A stretch of DNA of 64,000 nt from Deltaproteobacteria bacterium (GTDB lineage Bacteria; Myxococcota_A; UBA796; UBA2385). Location: the NCBI GenBank assembly GCA_018401435.1, contig JAGYJW010000013.1, positions 1 through 64,000 of the forward strand, written 5' to 3'. Under the pieces are notes generated by a model. That model was not told where the DNA came from. It saw nothing but the letters and a program-made list of their open reading frames with translations, and did not search any database. Both the position numbers and the translations under genes were made by a program. Position 1 is the stretch's first letter. Each line of letters opens with the position of its first letter. Positions 45,719 through 54,375 of the stretch are shown here, piece by piece.

Positions 45719-46047
45719 CAGCCGACCATCGGCCAGCCCTCCAGCGCGGACAGCCGACCCGCCAGGAGATCGACCAGGGCGGCGTCATCCCCGAAGATGA
45801 AGGCGTCAACTTCATTCTCGGGGCCTTCGCCCGAAGATAGGGCCGCGAGGCCCGAGGCCATCACCAGCACCGGCGCAGCGGGATCTGCGCCCAATCGAAG
45901 CCGCAGCCGCAGATCCCGTGGGGGCGGAGCCGCCGCACCAGCAGGTCGAGGGAGGGGCGTGGGCGAGCGTCTTTCGGTGGGCAGATCACCTCGCCGCCCT
46001 ATCGGTTCTGCCAAAGTCCAGCCAACCCCCCTTGGACCTGGGATAGC
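45719..46047. other. Divergent gap with a possible tiny minus-strand ORF
   Basis: Intergenic region between the MaoC-like gene and the divergent protease-like gene. On the minus strand a frame from a TTG at 45894 to a stop at 45715 (59 codons, ending in DAFIFGDDAALVDLLAGRLSALEGWP) has natural composition and would overlap the MaoC-like start as TTGA. No family is recognisable and no ribosome-binding site is clear. The promoters for both flanking genes are expected here. Confidence 0.35.
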
Positions 46048-46056
46048 GTGAAGGCG

Positions 46057-47275
46057 ATGCCCTTGGCGCCCTTCTTCGACCCCGCGTCGCCGACCCCCTG
46101 GCAGGCCGCCGTGCTGCTGGCCTGGGTGCCGCTGGTCGCGCTCATTCACGAGGCGGGACACGCGTGGATGGCCCGCCCCGCCGGCTACCGTCTGGCCAGC
46201 TTCGGCGTGGGCCGCGGCTGTCCCCTGCTGCGCCACCGGGGCCAGGGCGGCACGCTCTACTACCTGGGGCGATGGATCTTTGCGGGGGGCGCCTGCGTCG
46301 CGGTCCCCCGGTCCTTGACCCCCGGGCCCCAGGCCGCCCTCTTTCACGCGGGCGGCGCCCTGGCCCAGCTGCTTCTGGCGCTGCTCTTGTGGGTGCTGCC
46401 CAGCTTCTGGTGGACCCAGCCGGTGGCCAGCTTCAACTGGGTCGTGCTGCTCTGGAACCTCATCCCCTGGCGCTTTGGTGGCATGGCCAGCGACGGCTGG
46501 TGGCTGCTGGCCCTGGCACGGGGCGGCGGAGCGGGGCCCGGCCTGCTGCTCGCCCGGCGCCCCCAGATCGAACGCATCCTGGACTTCGAAGAGACCACCG
46601 GCAGCCCCGTCGGCACCTGGTATGCCCGCCTGATGCTGGCCTGGATGGACCTGCAGGTGGGCCGCGTCGAGGCCGCGGACGGCTTCTTCACCCGCGAGCA
46701 CGCCGAGGCAGTCGTAGACCCCGAGCTGGACGCCCTGCAAGACGCCTTGACCGCAGAGTGGCACCGACAGCGCGGTCGCCCCCTCGCGGCCCTGTGGGTG
46801 GTGCGCGGACTGCGGCGCGCGCGGGGCTCCGGCCTGTCAGAGAATGGCGACGGGATGCTCTCTCTGGTTGAGTCCCGCACCCTGCGCGACCTGGGGGAGC
46901 TGCGGGCCGCCCGCGAGGCCCTGGCCCGGCTGGCGGGGGCCGAGGGACCCCTGGCCGCCGACGCCGCGCTGTCGCGCCTGGAGATGGCCCTTCTGGAGGG
47001 CAACCTCGCTGAGATCGAGCTGGCGGCGGACCGCTCGCTGGACCGCGGCGCGGGGGAGACCTGGCCCCCGCCACCGTCGCCCGCGCCTTGTGGGCCGCCG
47101 GAGAGCAGGCCAGCGCGGGGCCACGCCGAGGTGGGCCGTCGCTATGGCCGCGCTGCGCGCCAGCAAAGCCGCCCGCATCCTGGCCGCCGCCCAGCCCGCC
47201 GACCGGGCCAGCCTGGCGCGGCTCTTGGGAGAGGTCGCCGGCCTGCGGCCGAGCCCGGTGAGCGAGAGCGCCTGA
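46057..47275 (+). CDS. Site-2-protease-like membrane metalloprotease, frameshifted
   Basis: The N-terminal part is membrane protein with HEAGH in the first long helix (His and Glu of the HExxH zinc site, about residues 31-35), two or three further hydrophobic segments (LAQLLLALLLWVLPSFWW) and a PWRFGGMASDGWWLL block that fits the second metal-ligand region of M50/site-2 proteases. After residue 170 it becomes soluble and helical (TPR-like). Near 47055-47130 the frame shifts twice; the end MAALRASKAARILAAAQ to 47275 lies in another frame. A GTG nine bases upstream is an alternative start. The long open frame continuing to 50832 is not one gene. Confidence 0.7.
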
Positions 47276-47319
47276 GGGGCGCTGAACATCCCCAAACGGG
47301 CACCCTCGGACGGGCACCC

Positions 47320-48474
47320 TCAGACGGGCAGCGGCCGGATGCGCATCTCCAGCAGCAGCACGCCCAGCTGCCACCGCCGCGGAGTCACCCGCCGCTGCCA
47401 GCGCGCCTCCAACAGGATCTGGGCGTTGCTGTGCTCCGACACCATCAGGTCGGCGACCAGCTTCTGCTTCTCCAGGGCCTCGAATCCGATGTCGAGCACC
47501 AGCCCGTCGGTGCCGGCGTGCAGCACCTCGGCCTCGGCCACCTCGATCTGCCGACCCGCGGTCGGGCCGCGGCGCACCAGGAGCGGCCAGCCCACCCGAG
47601 CATGGCTGGTGCCATTGGCGTGACCAAAGGGGTTGTAGCTGAGCTCGGAGGAGACGGCGGCCGGCACCTGGCTGCGGACGTGAATCATCTCCAGCAGACG
47701 ATCCAGGCCGTCCTTGCCCCAGCGGCCCACCCACTGCTCCCGCTGGGCGAGGTAGCGCTGCACCGACGCCACCCAAGGCCCGACGCTGGCGGGGATGCCA
47801 CCGTCGGGCTGGGGCACGCGCAAGGGGGGGAAGGCGTCGTGGGTGGCGCGGCTGCGACCCGCGGAGGACGCGGCCCCCACGCTGTTGATGCCCGTGCCGC
47901 TCTGGCCCATGCTGGATCGTTGCATCAGGCCGCCCGGCTCGGGGCCGGTGGCCGGCGCGCCGCGCGCATCGGAGGCGTCGGGGCCCATGCCCAGGGGCTC
48001 CACCAGCGAGGTGGGATCCCGGCGGCGGCTGAGAACCGGCGTGTGGTCCAGGCCCTCGGGATCACCCTCCGACTCGGCGGCCGAGGGGGTGGCCTGCAGG
48101 CGCCGGGCCACCGCGACCGGCAAGGCCGACAAGGACACCAGGTCATCGGCGCCCGCGCGGATCCAGGCCATGCGCTCGCCATGGCTGGGTTCATGCCCGG
48201 CGGCGGCGATCACGGGGGGCCGGCGGGTCCTGCGTGGCAGCTTTCGCAGCTGGTCCACCCCTGCTGCGGCCCACACGGCGATCAGCTGGACCTCGGGGGT
48301 CCATTCGGTGCGGATCTCCGCAATATCGGCGAGACTCTCGGCCACACCCTGGGGCGGCGGAGAGCCCAGCCAGGCAATCACTGGAATCGCACCACTGGAG
48401 TGTGGGGAGGCGGACATTCGGGGCAAGGCGGCGTCGCGGAGATGGGTAGGCGGCAGACGAAGGATTATGGGCAT
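47320..48474 (-). CDS. Receiver-like/PilZ-like regulatory protein
   Basis: A 384-aa soluble protein. Residues about 30-130 look like a degenerate response-regulator receiver (IPVIAWLG, VQLIAVWAA, RPPVIAAAGHEP, WIRAGADDLVSLSALP) lacking an obvious phosphorylatable Asp. A long disordered Ser/Gly/Pro linker follows. The last 110 residues (VGWPLLVRRGPTAGRQIEVAEAEVLHAG, LVLDIGFEALEKQKLVADL) have the strand pattern of PilZ-like domains, but the RxxxR and DxSxxG motifs for c-di-GMP are not clear. It is convergent with the protease-like gene and divergent from the second glycosyltransferase-radical SAM gene. The assignment is tentative. Confidence 0.5.
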   Translation of the reverse strand: MPIILRLPPTHLRDAALPRMSASPHSSGAIPVIAWLGSPPPQGVAESLADIAEIRTEWTPEVQLIAVWAAAGVDQLRKLPRRTRRPPVIAAAGHEPSHGERMAWIRAGADDLVSLSALPVAVARRLQATPSAAESEGDPEGLDHTPVLSRRRDPTSLVEPLGMGPDASDARGAPATGPEPGGLMQRSSMGQSGTGINSVGAASSAGRSRATHDAFPPLRVPQPDGGIPASVGPWVASVQRYLAQREQWVGRWGKDGLDRLLEMIHVRSQVPAAVSSELSYNPFGHANGTSHARVGWPLLVRRGPTAGRQIEVAEAEVLHAGTDGLVLDIGFEALEKQKLVADLMVSEHSNAQILLEARWQRRVTPRRWQLGVLLLEMRIRPLPV

Positions 48475-48582
48475 ACTACATCAAGGCCGCAAAGGGGTGA
48501 CTGCCGCCCCGGATCGAAGCACCGACCCGGCCTCCAGTCGGGGCTGAAGGCGTCGGCGCCGGAACCACCACAAGGGCCCCGC

Positions 48583-50832
48583 GTGCGCGTCTGCCTCGTC
48601 ACCCGATCGGACCTCTTCCCCACCCACCACGGCGCAGCGGTCAAGATCGTTGCCACCGCGGAGCAGCTCAGCCGTGTCACGGGGCAGCCGACCTTTATCG
48701 TCACCGATGACCGGGACCACTACCTGCGCATCGCGGGGGACCGGCGCGAGTCCATCCCCTTTCGCCCCCGCTTCCGCGCCGCCGAGGAGTGGCCGCCGCT
48801 GCCCGCCTTGGGGCGCCTGAGCGAACGCCTCTGCCTGCGCCTGGGCTACCCGCCCGAAGAGCTCTTCCTCTACCGGCCCCTCTTCGATCCCGCCTGGTGG
48901 GGGCGCGCCCTGGAGGTGGGCCGGGTAGAGGGCATCGACGTCTTCCAGGCGGAGTTCCCCGGCTATGGCGTGGCCGCAGCCCTGGCGGCGCGCGCCCTCA
49001 GCCGCCTGCGCAGCCTGCGGGGGGGACCGCCGGCCCGCTCCGCCACGGTGCAACACAATGTCGAATGGGACCGCCTCGCCGAGTTCGGGCACGACGTGCG
49101 GTGGATCCGACAGGCCGAGGGCCTGGCCCTGCGCATGGTGGACGACATCATCGCCGTCAGCGCAGATGACCGGCAGCGCATGGTGGCGGCCGGGCTGCCC
49201 GCAGACCGCATCACCGTGATCCCCCATGGCGTGGAGGTCGCCCGCTTCGTGGCCGCGTCCTCCGCTGGCGTGCGCGCCCGCTATGGCATCGCCGAAGACA
49301 CGCCCCTGCTCTTCTTTCACGGCACGTTGCACTACTGGCCCAACACCGAGGCCGTGCGCTTCATCGCCGAGCAGCTCCTGCCCCGGCTGCTGGCGCAGCG
49401 ACCGGGCCTTCGGGTGCTCGTCGCCGGGCAGAATCCGCCCCGCTACTACGACCACCCCGCCATCGTCTTTACAGGCGCGGTGGACGACCTGGCCCAGCAC
49501 ATCGCGGCGGCCGACCTCTGCATCTGCCCGGTGGAGGCCGGCGGCGGCACCCGCATGAAGCTGCTGGAGTACCTGGCCGCCGGCCAGCCCACGGTCAGCA
49601 CCACCAAAGGGGCCGAAGGCATCGCCTATGTCGCTGGTCGCGAGCTGGTCATCGCCGATGGGGCCGAGGCCTTCGCGACCGCCTGCCTGGACCTGCTCAC
49701 CGACCGGCAGGCCGCCTCTGCGCTGGGGGCGCGGGGGCGGGCCTTCGCCCGGCGCTATGACTGGCCGCGCATCGCCGAGGCCTACCGCGACCTCTACCAG
49801 GGGCAAGGCCGCGGCCGCGACTGGAATGCACACCTGGTCGCCGATGGCCCCGAGGCGGCCCTGGATGCCGCCGGCCTGCGCCGGGTCGCTCCCGGCAAGC
49901 CCCTCACCCTGCTGCTGCTGGTCAACCGCGGCTGCAACCTGCGCTGCAGCTTCTGCGACCTCTGGGATGACCCTGCCCGGGTGCCCCTCGACCGCCTGCT
50001 GCCCATCCTGGACGACGCGGTGGCCATCGGCACCCAGACCCTGGTGATCACCGGCGGAGAGCCCTTTCTTCACAAGGAGCTCTTCGCGCTGGTGGCCCAG
50101 GCGCGGGCCCGGGGGCTCGGGGTCAACATCACCACCAACGGCACCCTGGTGGACCGCCGGTGGGAGGAGCTGGTGGCCAGCGGCATCAGCAGCCTGAGCA
50201 TGAGCCTGGACGGCCTGCCCGACACCCACGACCGCCTGCGCGGCAAGATCGGGGCCTTTGACCAGACCTGGGCCGCCCTCTTGCGCCTGCTGGCCTGGGG
50301 CGGCGCGCCCGTCAGCATCTACTTCACCGTCACCAACCAGAATGTGCGCGAGCTGGTGCCCGTGTGGGAGAAGGTGACCGCCGCCGGGGGCGCCTTCGAC
50401 TTCTGGCCGGTCAACGACGCGCCCGACCTCTACCTGCGCAGCCCGGAAGACCAGGAGGCCTGGCGGCAGGCCCTGGCGACCCTGTCCGCTGCAGATGGCG
50501 AGGTGGCGCGCAAGGCGGCCTATTACGCGCGAGCCCTGGACTACCACGCCGGCGGGCTGGGCCCGGTGCGCTGCCTGGGCTTCGTGGACCAGTATGGGAT
50601 CCAGTTCACCGGCGAGCTGATCCCCTGCTGCGTCTGGGGGGGCGATGGGCTGGCCGTCGGCAATGTCTTTGACACCCCGCTGAAGACGCTGTGGGCCTCG
50701 GACGCCGTACAGGCCGCCCGCCACAAGCTGCTGGGGGAGGGCTGCTCGGTGGGCTGCTTCAACCACAGCCTCTACGAGTTCGGCCTCTCGACCCAGGCCC
50801 CCTTCGCCCTGTCGGGGCCCCGGCCGGGTTAG
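48583..50832 (+). CDS. GT4 glycosyltransferase-radical SAM/SPASM fusion (second)
   Basis: A 749-aa two-domain protein from a GTG at 48583 (AAGGG upstream). Residues 1 to about 430 are a GT4-type glycosyltransferase (VRVCLVTRSD, TVIPHGVEVARF, EAGGGTRMKLLEYLAAGQP). Residues 440-749 are radical SAM with CNLRCSFC (Cys451, Cys455, Cys458), the GGEPFLHKELF block and a SPASM-like C-terminus (RCLGF, IPCCVWG, GCSVGCFN). The layout and the cysteine positions are almost the same as in the fusion at 2663-4996, though the sequences have diverged clearly. RNase HI follows 30 bases downstream, probably without functional link. Function unknown; a bifunctional natural-product or cell-surface modification enzyme is inferred. 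Confidence 0.88.
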   Translation: MRVCLVTRSDLFPTHHGAAVKIVATAEQLSRVTGQPTFIVTDDRDHYLRIAGDRRESIPFRPRFRAAEEWPPLPALGRLSERLCLRLGYPPEELFLYRPLFDPAWWGRALEVGRVEGIDVFQAEFPGYGVAAALAARALSRLRSLRGGPPARSATVQHNVEWDRLAEFGHDVRWIRQAEGLALRMVDDIIAVSADDRQRMVAAGLPADRITVIPHGVEVARFVAASSAGVRARYGIAEDTPLLFFHGTLHYWPNTEAVRFIAEQLLPRLLAQRPGLRVLVAGQNPPRYYDHPAIVFTGAVDDLAQHIAAADLCICPVEAGGGTRMKLLEYLAAGQPTVSTTKGAEGIAYVAGRELVIADGAEAFATACLDLLTDRQAASALGARGRAFARRYDWPRIAEAYRDLYQGQGRGRDWNAHLVADGPEAALDAAGLRRVAPGKPLTLLLLVNRGCNLRCSFCDLWDDPARVPLDRLLPILDDAVAIGTQTLVITGGEPFLHKELFALVAQARARGLGVNITTNGTLVDRRWEELVASGISSLSMSLDGLPDTHDRLRGKIGAFDQTWAALLRLLAWGGAPVSIYFTVTNQNVRELVPVWEKVTAAGGAFDFWPVNDAPDLYLRSPEDQEAWRQALATLSAADGEVARKAAYYARALDYHAGGLGPVRCLGFVDQYGIQFTGELIPCCVWGGDGLAVGNVFDTPLKTLWASDAVQAARHKLLGEGCSVGCFNHSLYEFGLSTQAPFALSGPRPG

Positions 50833-50862
50833 GCAGAGCCGCGCCCCGGCGCAGGAGGACGC

Positions 50863-51615
50863 GTGCCCTGGAAGAGTGGCCAATGCAAAGACAAGGACGT
50901 GTGGGTCGAGGTAGACGCCGCCGGCCAGCCGATATTGGAGGGCGGCCGCGTGCCGGTGCGCTACTCCAACAAGGCGGGCGCCAAGATCTACCGTGCCGGA
51001 TTGTCCAATGTAAAGCTCGGGGATGGTGCGGCTGCGGATCTGCCCGAGGGCACGTCTGCCGACGCGGCCGAAGCCAAGCCCAAAGGCACGCGGGCCAGCA
51101 AGGGCAGCGGCTTTGGCAAGGCGGGCACGCGCACCGCCGCCCAGTCCACCGCCGCCGCCGCCGCTGCCGGAGACCTCATCGCCAGCTTCAGCCGCAACGC
51201 TGCCATCTGCTTCACGGATGGCGCCTGCAAGGGCAACCCCGGGCCCGCCGGCGCCGGCGCGGTGGTCAAGCTGCCCGACGGCCAGCGCTTCGAGGGCTCC
51301 CGGGCCCTGGGCCGGGCCACCAACAATGTCGGCGAGCTGACCGCCATCGGCATGGCCGTGGAGCTGCTGGACCAGGCCGGCTTCGATCCCAAGGCCCCCG
51401 CCGAGATCCTCACCGACAGCAACTACTGTTATGGCCTGCTGGCCCTGGGCTGGAAGGCCAAGTCCAACCAGGAACTGGTGGCAAAGGTCCGCGCCCTGCT
51501 CAAGACCCGAAAGGCCCGGCTGCACTGGATTGCCGGCCATGTGGGTGTGGCCGAGAACGAGCGCGCCGACGCCCTGGCCAACCAGGGCGTGCAGGACAGC
51601 CTGCGTATGCGCTGA
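50863..51615 (+). CDS. rnhA: Ribonuclease HI with N-terminal extension
   Basis: A 250-aa enzyme that cuts RNA in RNA-DNA hybrids. The C-terminal 145 residues contain the four catalytic acids in FTDGACKGNPGPAGAG, NVGELTAI, LTDSNYCYGLL and NERADALANQG. The N-terminal 105 residues contain a short fold (WKSGQCKDKDVWVEVD, RVPVRYSNKAGAKIYRAG) and a Lys/Ala linker not found in standard RNase HI. The GTG start is preceded by AGGAGG. An RNase HII gene is also present at 57567. Confidence 0.92.
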   Translation: MPWKSGQCKDKDVWVEVDAAGQPILEGGRVPVRYSNKAGAKIYRAGLSNVKLGDGAAADLPEGTSADAAEAKPKGTRASKGSGFGKAGTRTAAQSTAAAAAAGDLIASFSRNAAICFTDGACKGNPGPAGAGAVVKLPDGQRFEGSRALGRATNNVGELTAIGMAVELLDQAGFDPKAPAEILTDSNYCYGLLALGWKAKSNQELVAKVRALLKTRKARLHWIAGHVGVAENERADALANQGVQDSLRMR

Positions 51616-51624
51616 AGCTCGGGC

Positions 51625-54255
51625 TCAGTCGCCCAGCGTGAGGTCGGGCAGGGGCGGCTCCCAGCCGTCGCCGGCCTTGTCCACCTTGATGGCGGCGCAC
51701 ATCGCCCAGGGGGTCTGGCCCGGGTAGACCGGCGCCATGCGCTGGGCGCCGTGGGCCATCACGACGTAGACGGCGTCCGCGTCCGGGGCCAGGGAGAAGC
51801 GCAGCGGGGTGCCCTCCCAGGGGCGGCTGTCCACCACGACACCGTTCTCCAGCAGGTCCACGGTGTCCACGACCACCCAAGAGGCCGCGCGCACGTCCAC
51901 ATCCAGGGACACCGCGCCCTCGTAAAGCTGCCCGGGGGCCCAGTCGCCGTCGACCCGCACATCCAGGAAGGGGCCGCGGCTGACGATGGTGCCGCCCTCG
52001 CGCAGGCTTCGGCTGAGGGCGGCGTTGTCCAGGCCGCCATCTGGCGAGCGGGACAGGGGCAGCCAGGTCAGATTCTCGCCCACGCCGTTCCGGTATCCAT
52101 GGGAGTCCGAGACGCCGGTGGGGACGGGATCGTAGCCTCGATTGACGAGATCGAGGTAGTAGGGCACAAAGTCGCCGTAGTTGCCGTCGTTGAGCACCTC
52201 CATCGCGTCAAATGCGGTGGAGAAGAAGTCCGGCTTGCCCACCACGCCCGTGCCCACCTCGTAGTTGGCGACGCCCAGCATCCCCGACGAGCCGTCCGGG
52301 TGGTTGAGCTGTATGATGGCGTCCGGCCCGGCCCAGGCTCGAAGATCGGCGTAGTAGCTCTCGGTATCGACGATGCCCTCCCACCAGCGAGGGGCGCCGT
52401 GGTTGGCGCGGTCGGGCTGGGCTTCGAGCGGGTAGACATTGGTGTGACCCCGCAGCACCGGGCTGACCTCGTCGGCCACCACGCTGTTGAGCAGGCCATC
52501 CAGGCCCAGGGGGGCCAGCAGCGGCCGGTAGTCGGCCACATGGTCGTGGTCGGTGCCAAAGTGCACCTGCACCCCATTGCCGGCCATCACCAGCAGGCGG
52601 TCCGCCATGGGCAGGCCGCCATCGCCGCTGGGGGCGGCGTGGCTGTGGGGATCCAGGGCGAGAAAGCCATCTGGCGCGAGGCTGAGGGCGAGGTCCGCGG
52701 AGATGGACTCCTGGCCGCCCGAGGCGATGCTCACATCGAATTCCGCCGCCTCGTAGCGGGGTCCACGGTGAACGGTGATGTGGTAGTCGCCGGGCTCCAA
52801 GGGCAGATCCATCGACCCGTCCCGCATATAGCCAAAGGCCGCCGCACCCGACGGGCGCCCGGGCACCCGGGCAGCATCGGCAACAACGGGGTCACCGCCG
52901 GCAAAGTCGGCCCGCACGATGGCCGGTCCGCCATCGGCCAGGGTCACCGTCAGGCGCCCCGGCGCCACCAGCTGAAGCGCGGTGTCCGCGCTCGCGGCCC
53001 GCGCCTCCGAAATGCCGTAGCCATCAGCAAAAGGAATGGGCAAGGCGCCATCTGACAGGCTGGACAGCACCTCGGCCGCGACATCGGCGTGGGCATAAGG
53101 CGAGACCCAGCCGGCACCGGCGGGCAGGTCCACGACCTCACCCCGGCCCCGGCCGGTCGCGATGGCCTGCGGGGACGCGGCCCGCACATCGGCCGACCAG
53201 CGCCCGTCGCCATCCGTCACGGCGATGGTCTCCAAGGCCGCCCCATCGAGCAGGTGCACGCGGGCGCCGGGCACCGGCCCATCGGCAGAAGTCACCAGGC
53301 CGCCCACCGTCGTCGTGGCGTTGCCCCGCGCCGCGTTCCAGGCCCCGGTCAAGGTGGCCAGATCGGGCCCCACGCCGATGGTGCGGGTCCAGGTCGCCGT
53401 ATCGCCCTCGGCCAGCGTGAGGCTGGGGCTCAAGGCCGCCAGCACGGGCCCGATCTCGGCCAGCAGCGTGCCGATGGCCCCCTGGCTGAAGGCCTCTTGA
53501 TCGCTCAAAAAGGCGACTGCGACCTCATTCTGACGACCAACCACCCCCAACCACTCGCCGGTGGGCGACTCGCTACCACCCTCCAATCCGCGCCCGGGCT
53601 GCACATTGTCGAGGACCTCCATGCCGATCATGGCGAGGTCGCCAATCTGCACTGCGGTGGACACGTCCTGCCACTGCACATCGGTGCGGGCTTCGAGCAG
53701 GTAGGAGTCGGGGCGCAGCGTGTACTCGGTGACGATGACGACGTCGCGCTCGGGCACGAAGCCCGGGGATTCCAGGGCGCCCGTCAGCAGGGTCATCGGG
53801 GCGCCATGGCCGGTCACCCGGATGATGGCCGCCTGGCCATCGCTGCCGTCAGCCACCACATCGATGGCATCGGGGGCCAACAGGCGCCCCAGCCCCACCA
53901 TCACCCCAAGCTCGTCCACCACATCCCGACCGGGCTGGCCCACCGGCCGCACGATGTCCATGTCGATCAGGCCGCCGCCATAAGACTCGTAGTAGCTGCT
54001 GTCCCGAATGCCCTGAACGATGAACTGGACCCGATCGTTGTAGATCTTGAAGTCGCCCTCCTGGCCCTCGGCGCTGCTGCCGCCAAAGAGGGCGGCGCCA
54101 TCGCGGACGACGCCGGCGCGCACCTCGCCGGGCGCAAGGCGCACCGACACGTCCAGCCCGGGATCCTGGGAGTCCGGGGTGGGCGAGGATCCACCCGGAT
54201 CCTTGCGGCAAGCGGTGAGAAGGACGAGAACGGAGAGGGGGAGAAGCGGCTTCAT
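51625..54255 (-). CDS. CehA/McbA-type metallohydrolase lipoprotein
   Basis: An 876-aa lipoprotein (lipobox LLTAC, Cys16) from the ATG at 54255; the open frame upstream to 54942 overlaps the divergent transporter gene and is not coding. The middle contains a carboxypeptidase-regulatory-like beta sandwich (VTSADGPVPGARVHLLDG). Residues about 540-800 form a PHP-like metal site: LDPHSHAAPSGDG, VHFGTDHDHVADY, LNHPDG and GVSDSH. This arrangement is that of CehA/McbA family hydrolases. It is expected on the outer membrane or cell surface; the substrate is unknown. Confidence 0.8.
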   Translation of the reverse strand: MKPLLPLSVLVLLTACRKDPGGSSPTPDSQDPGLDVSVRLAPGEVRAGVVRDGAALFGGSSAEGQEGDFKIYNDRVQFIVQGIRDSSYYESYGGGLIDMDIVRPVGQPGRDVVDELGVMVGLGRLLAPDAIDVVADGSDGQAAIIRVTGHGAPMTLLTGALESPGFVPERDVVIVTEYTLRPDSYLLEARTDVQWQDVSTAVQIGDLAMIGMEVLDNVQPGRGLEGGSESPTGEWLGVVGRQNEVAVAFLSDQEAFSQGAIGTLLAEIGPVLAALSPSLTLAEGDTATWTRTIGVGPDLATLTGAWNAARGNATTTVGGLVTSADGPVPGARVHLLDGAALETIAVTDGDGRWSADVRAASPQAIATGRGRGEVVDLPAGAGWVSPYAHADVAAEVLSSLSDGALPIPFADGYGISEARAASADTALQLVAPGRLTVTLADGGPAIVRADFAGGDPVVADAARVPGRPSGAAAFGYMRDGSMDLPLEPGDYHITVHRGPRYEAAEFDVSIASGGQESISADLALSLAPDGFLALDPHSHAAPSGDGGLPMADRLLVMAGNGVQVHFGTDHDHVADYRPLLAPLGLDGLLNSVVADEVSPVLRGHTNVYPLEAQPDRANHGAPRWWEGIVDTESYYADLRAWAGPDAIIQLNHPDGSSGMLGVANYEVGTGVVGKPDFFSTAFDAMEVLNDGNYGDFVPYYLDLVNRGYDPVPTGVSDSHGYRNGVGENLTWLPLSRSPDGGLDNAALSRSLREGGTIVSRGPFLDVRVDGDWAPGQLYEGAVSLDVDVRAASWVVVDTVDLLENGVVVDSRPWEGTPLRFSLAPDADAVYVVMAHGAQRMAPVYPGQTPWAMCAAIKVDKAGDGWEPPLPDLTLGD

Positions 54256-54375
54256 GCTCGCAATGTGGCAGCCCGGTGACAGGTCGGCAAGGGGCCATGC
54301 CAAAGCAAGCGGGCGCGGGCTTGGATGCAAGGCCGCGCCGGCTGCGCTACCCGGGGGCGGTTGACCGGAGCCCAC

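Noticed and set aside
43248..45815. An 855-codon fusion of a hydratase with glucose-6-phosphate isomerase
   Set aside because: Only one short part of the upstream section is in the right frame for MaoC motifs, and pgi has its own ATG with a ribosome-binding site at 44774.
46048..50832. One continuous 1594-codon frame
   Set aside because: It joins the protease-like gene to the second glycosyltransferase-radical SAM gene through about 1.3 kb that is antisense to the receiver/PilZ-like gene and has no protein character. Two separate genes fit better.
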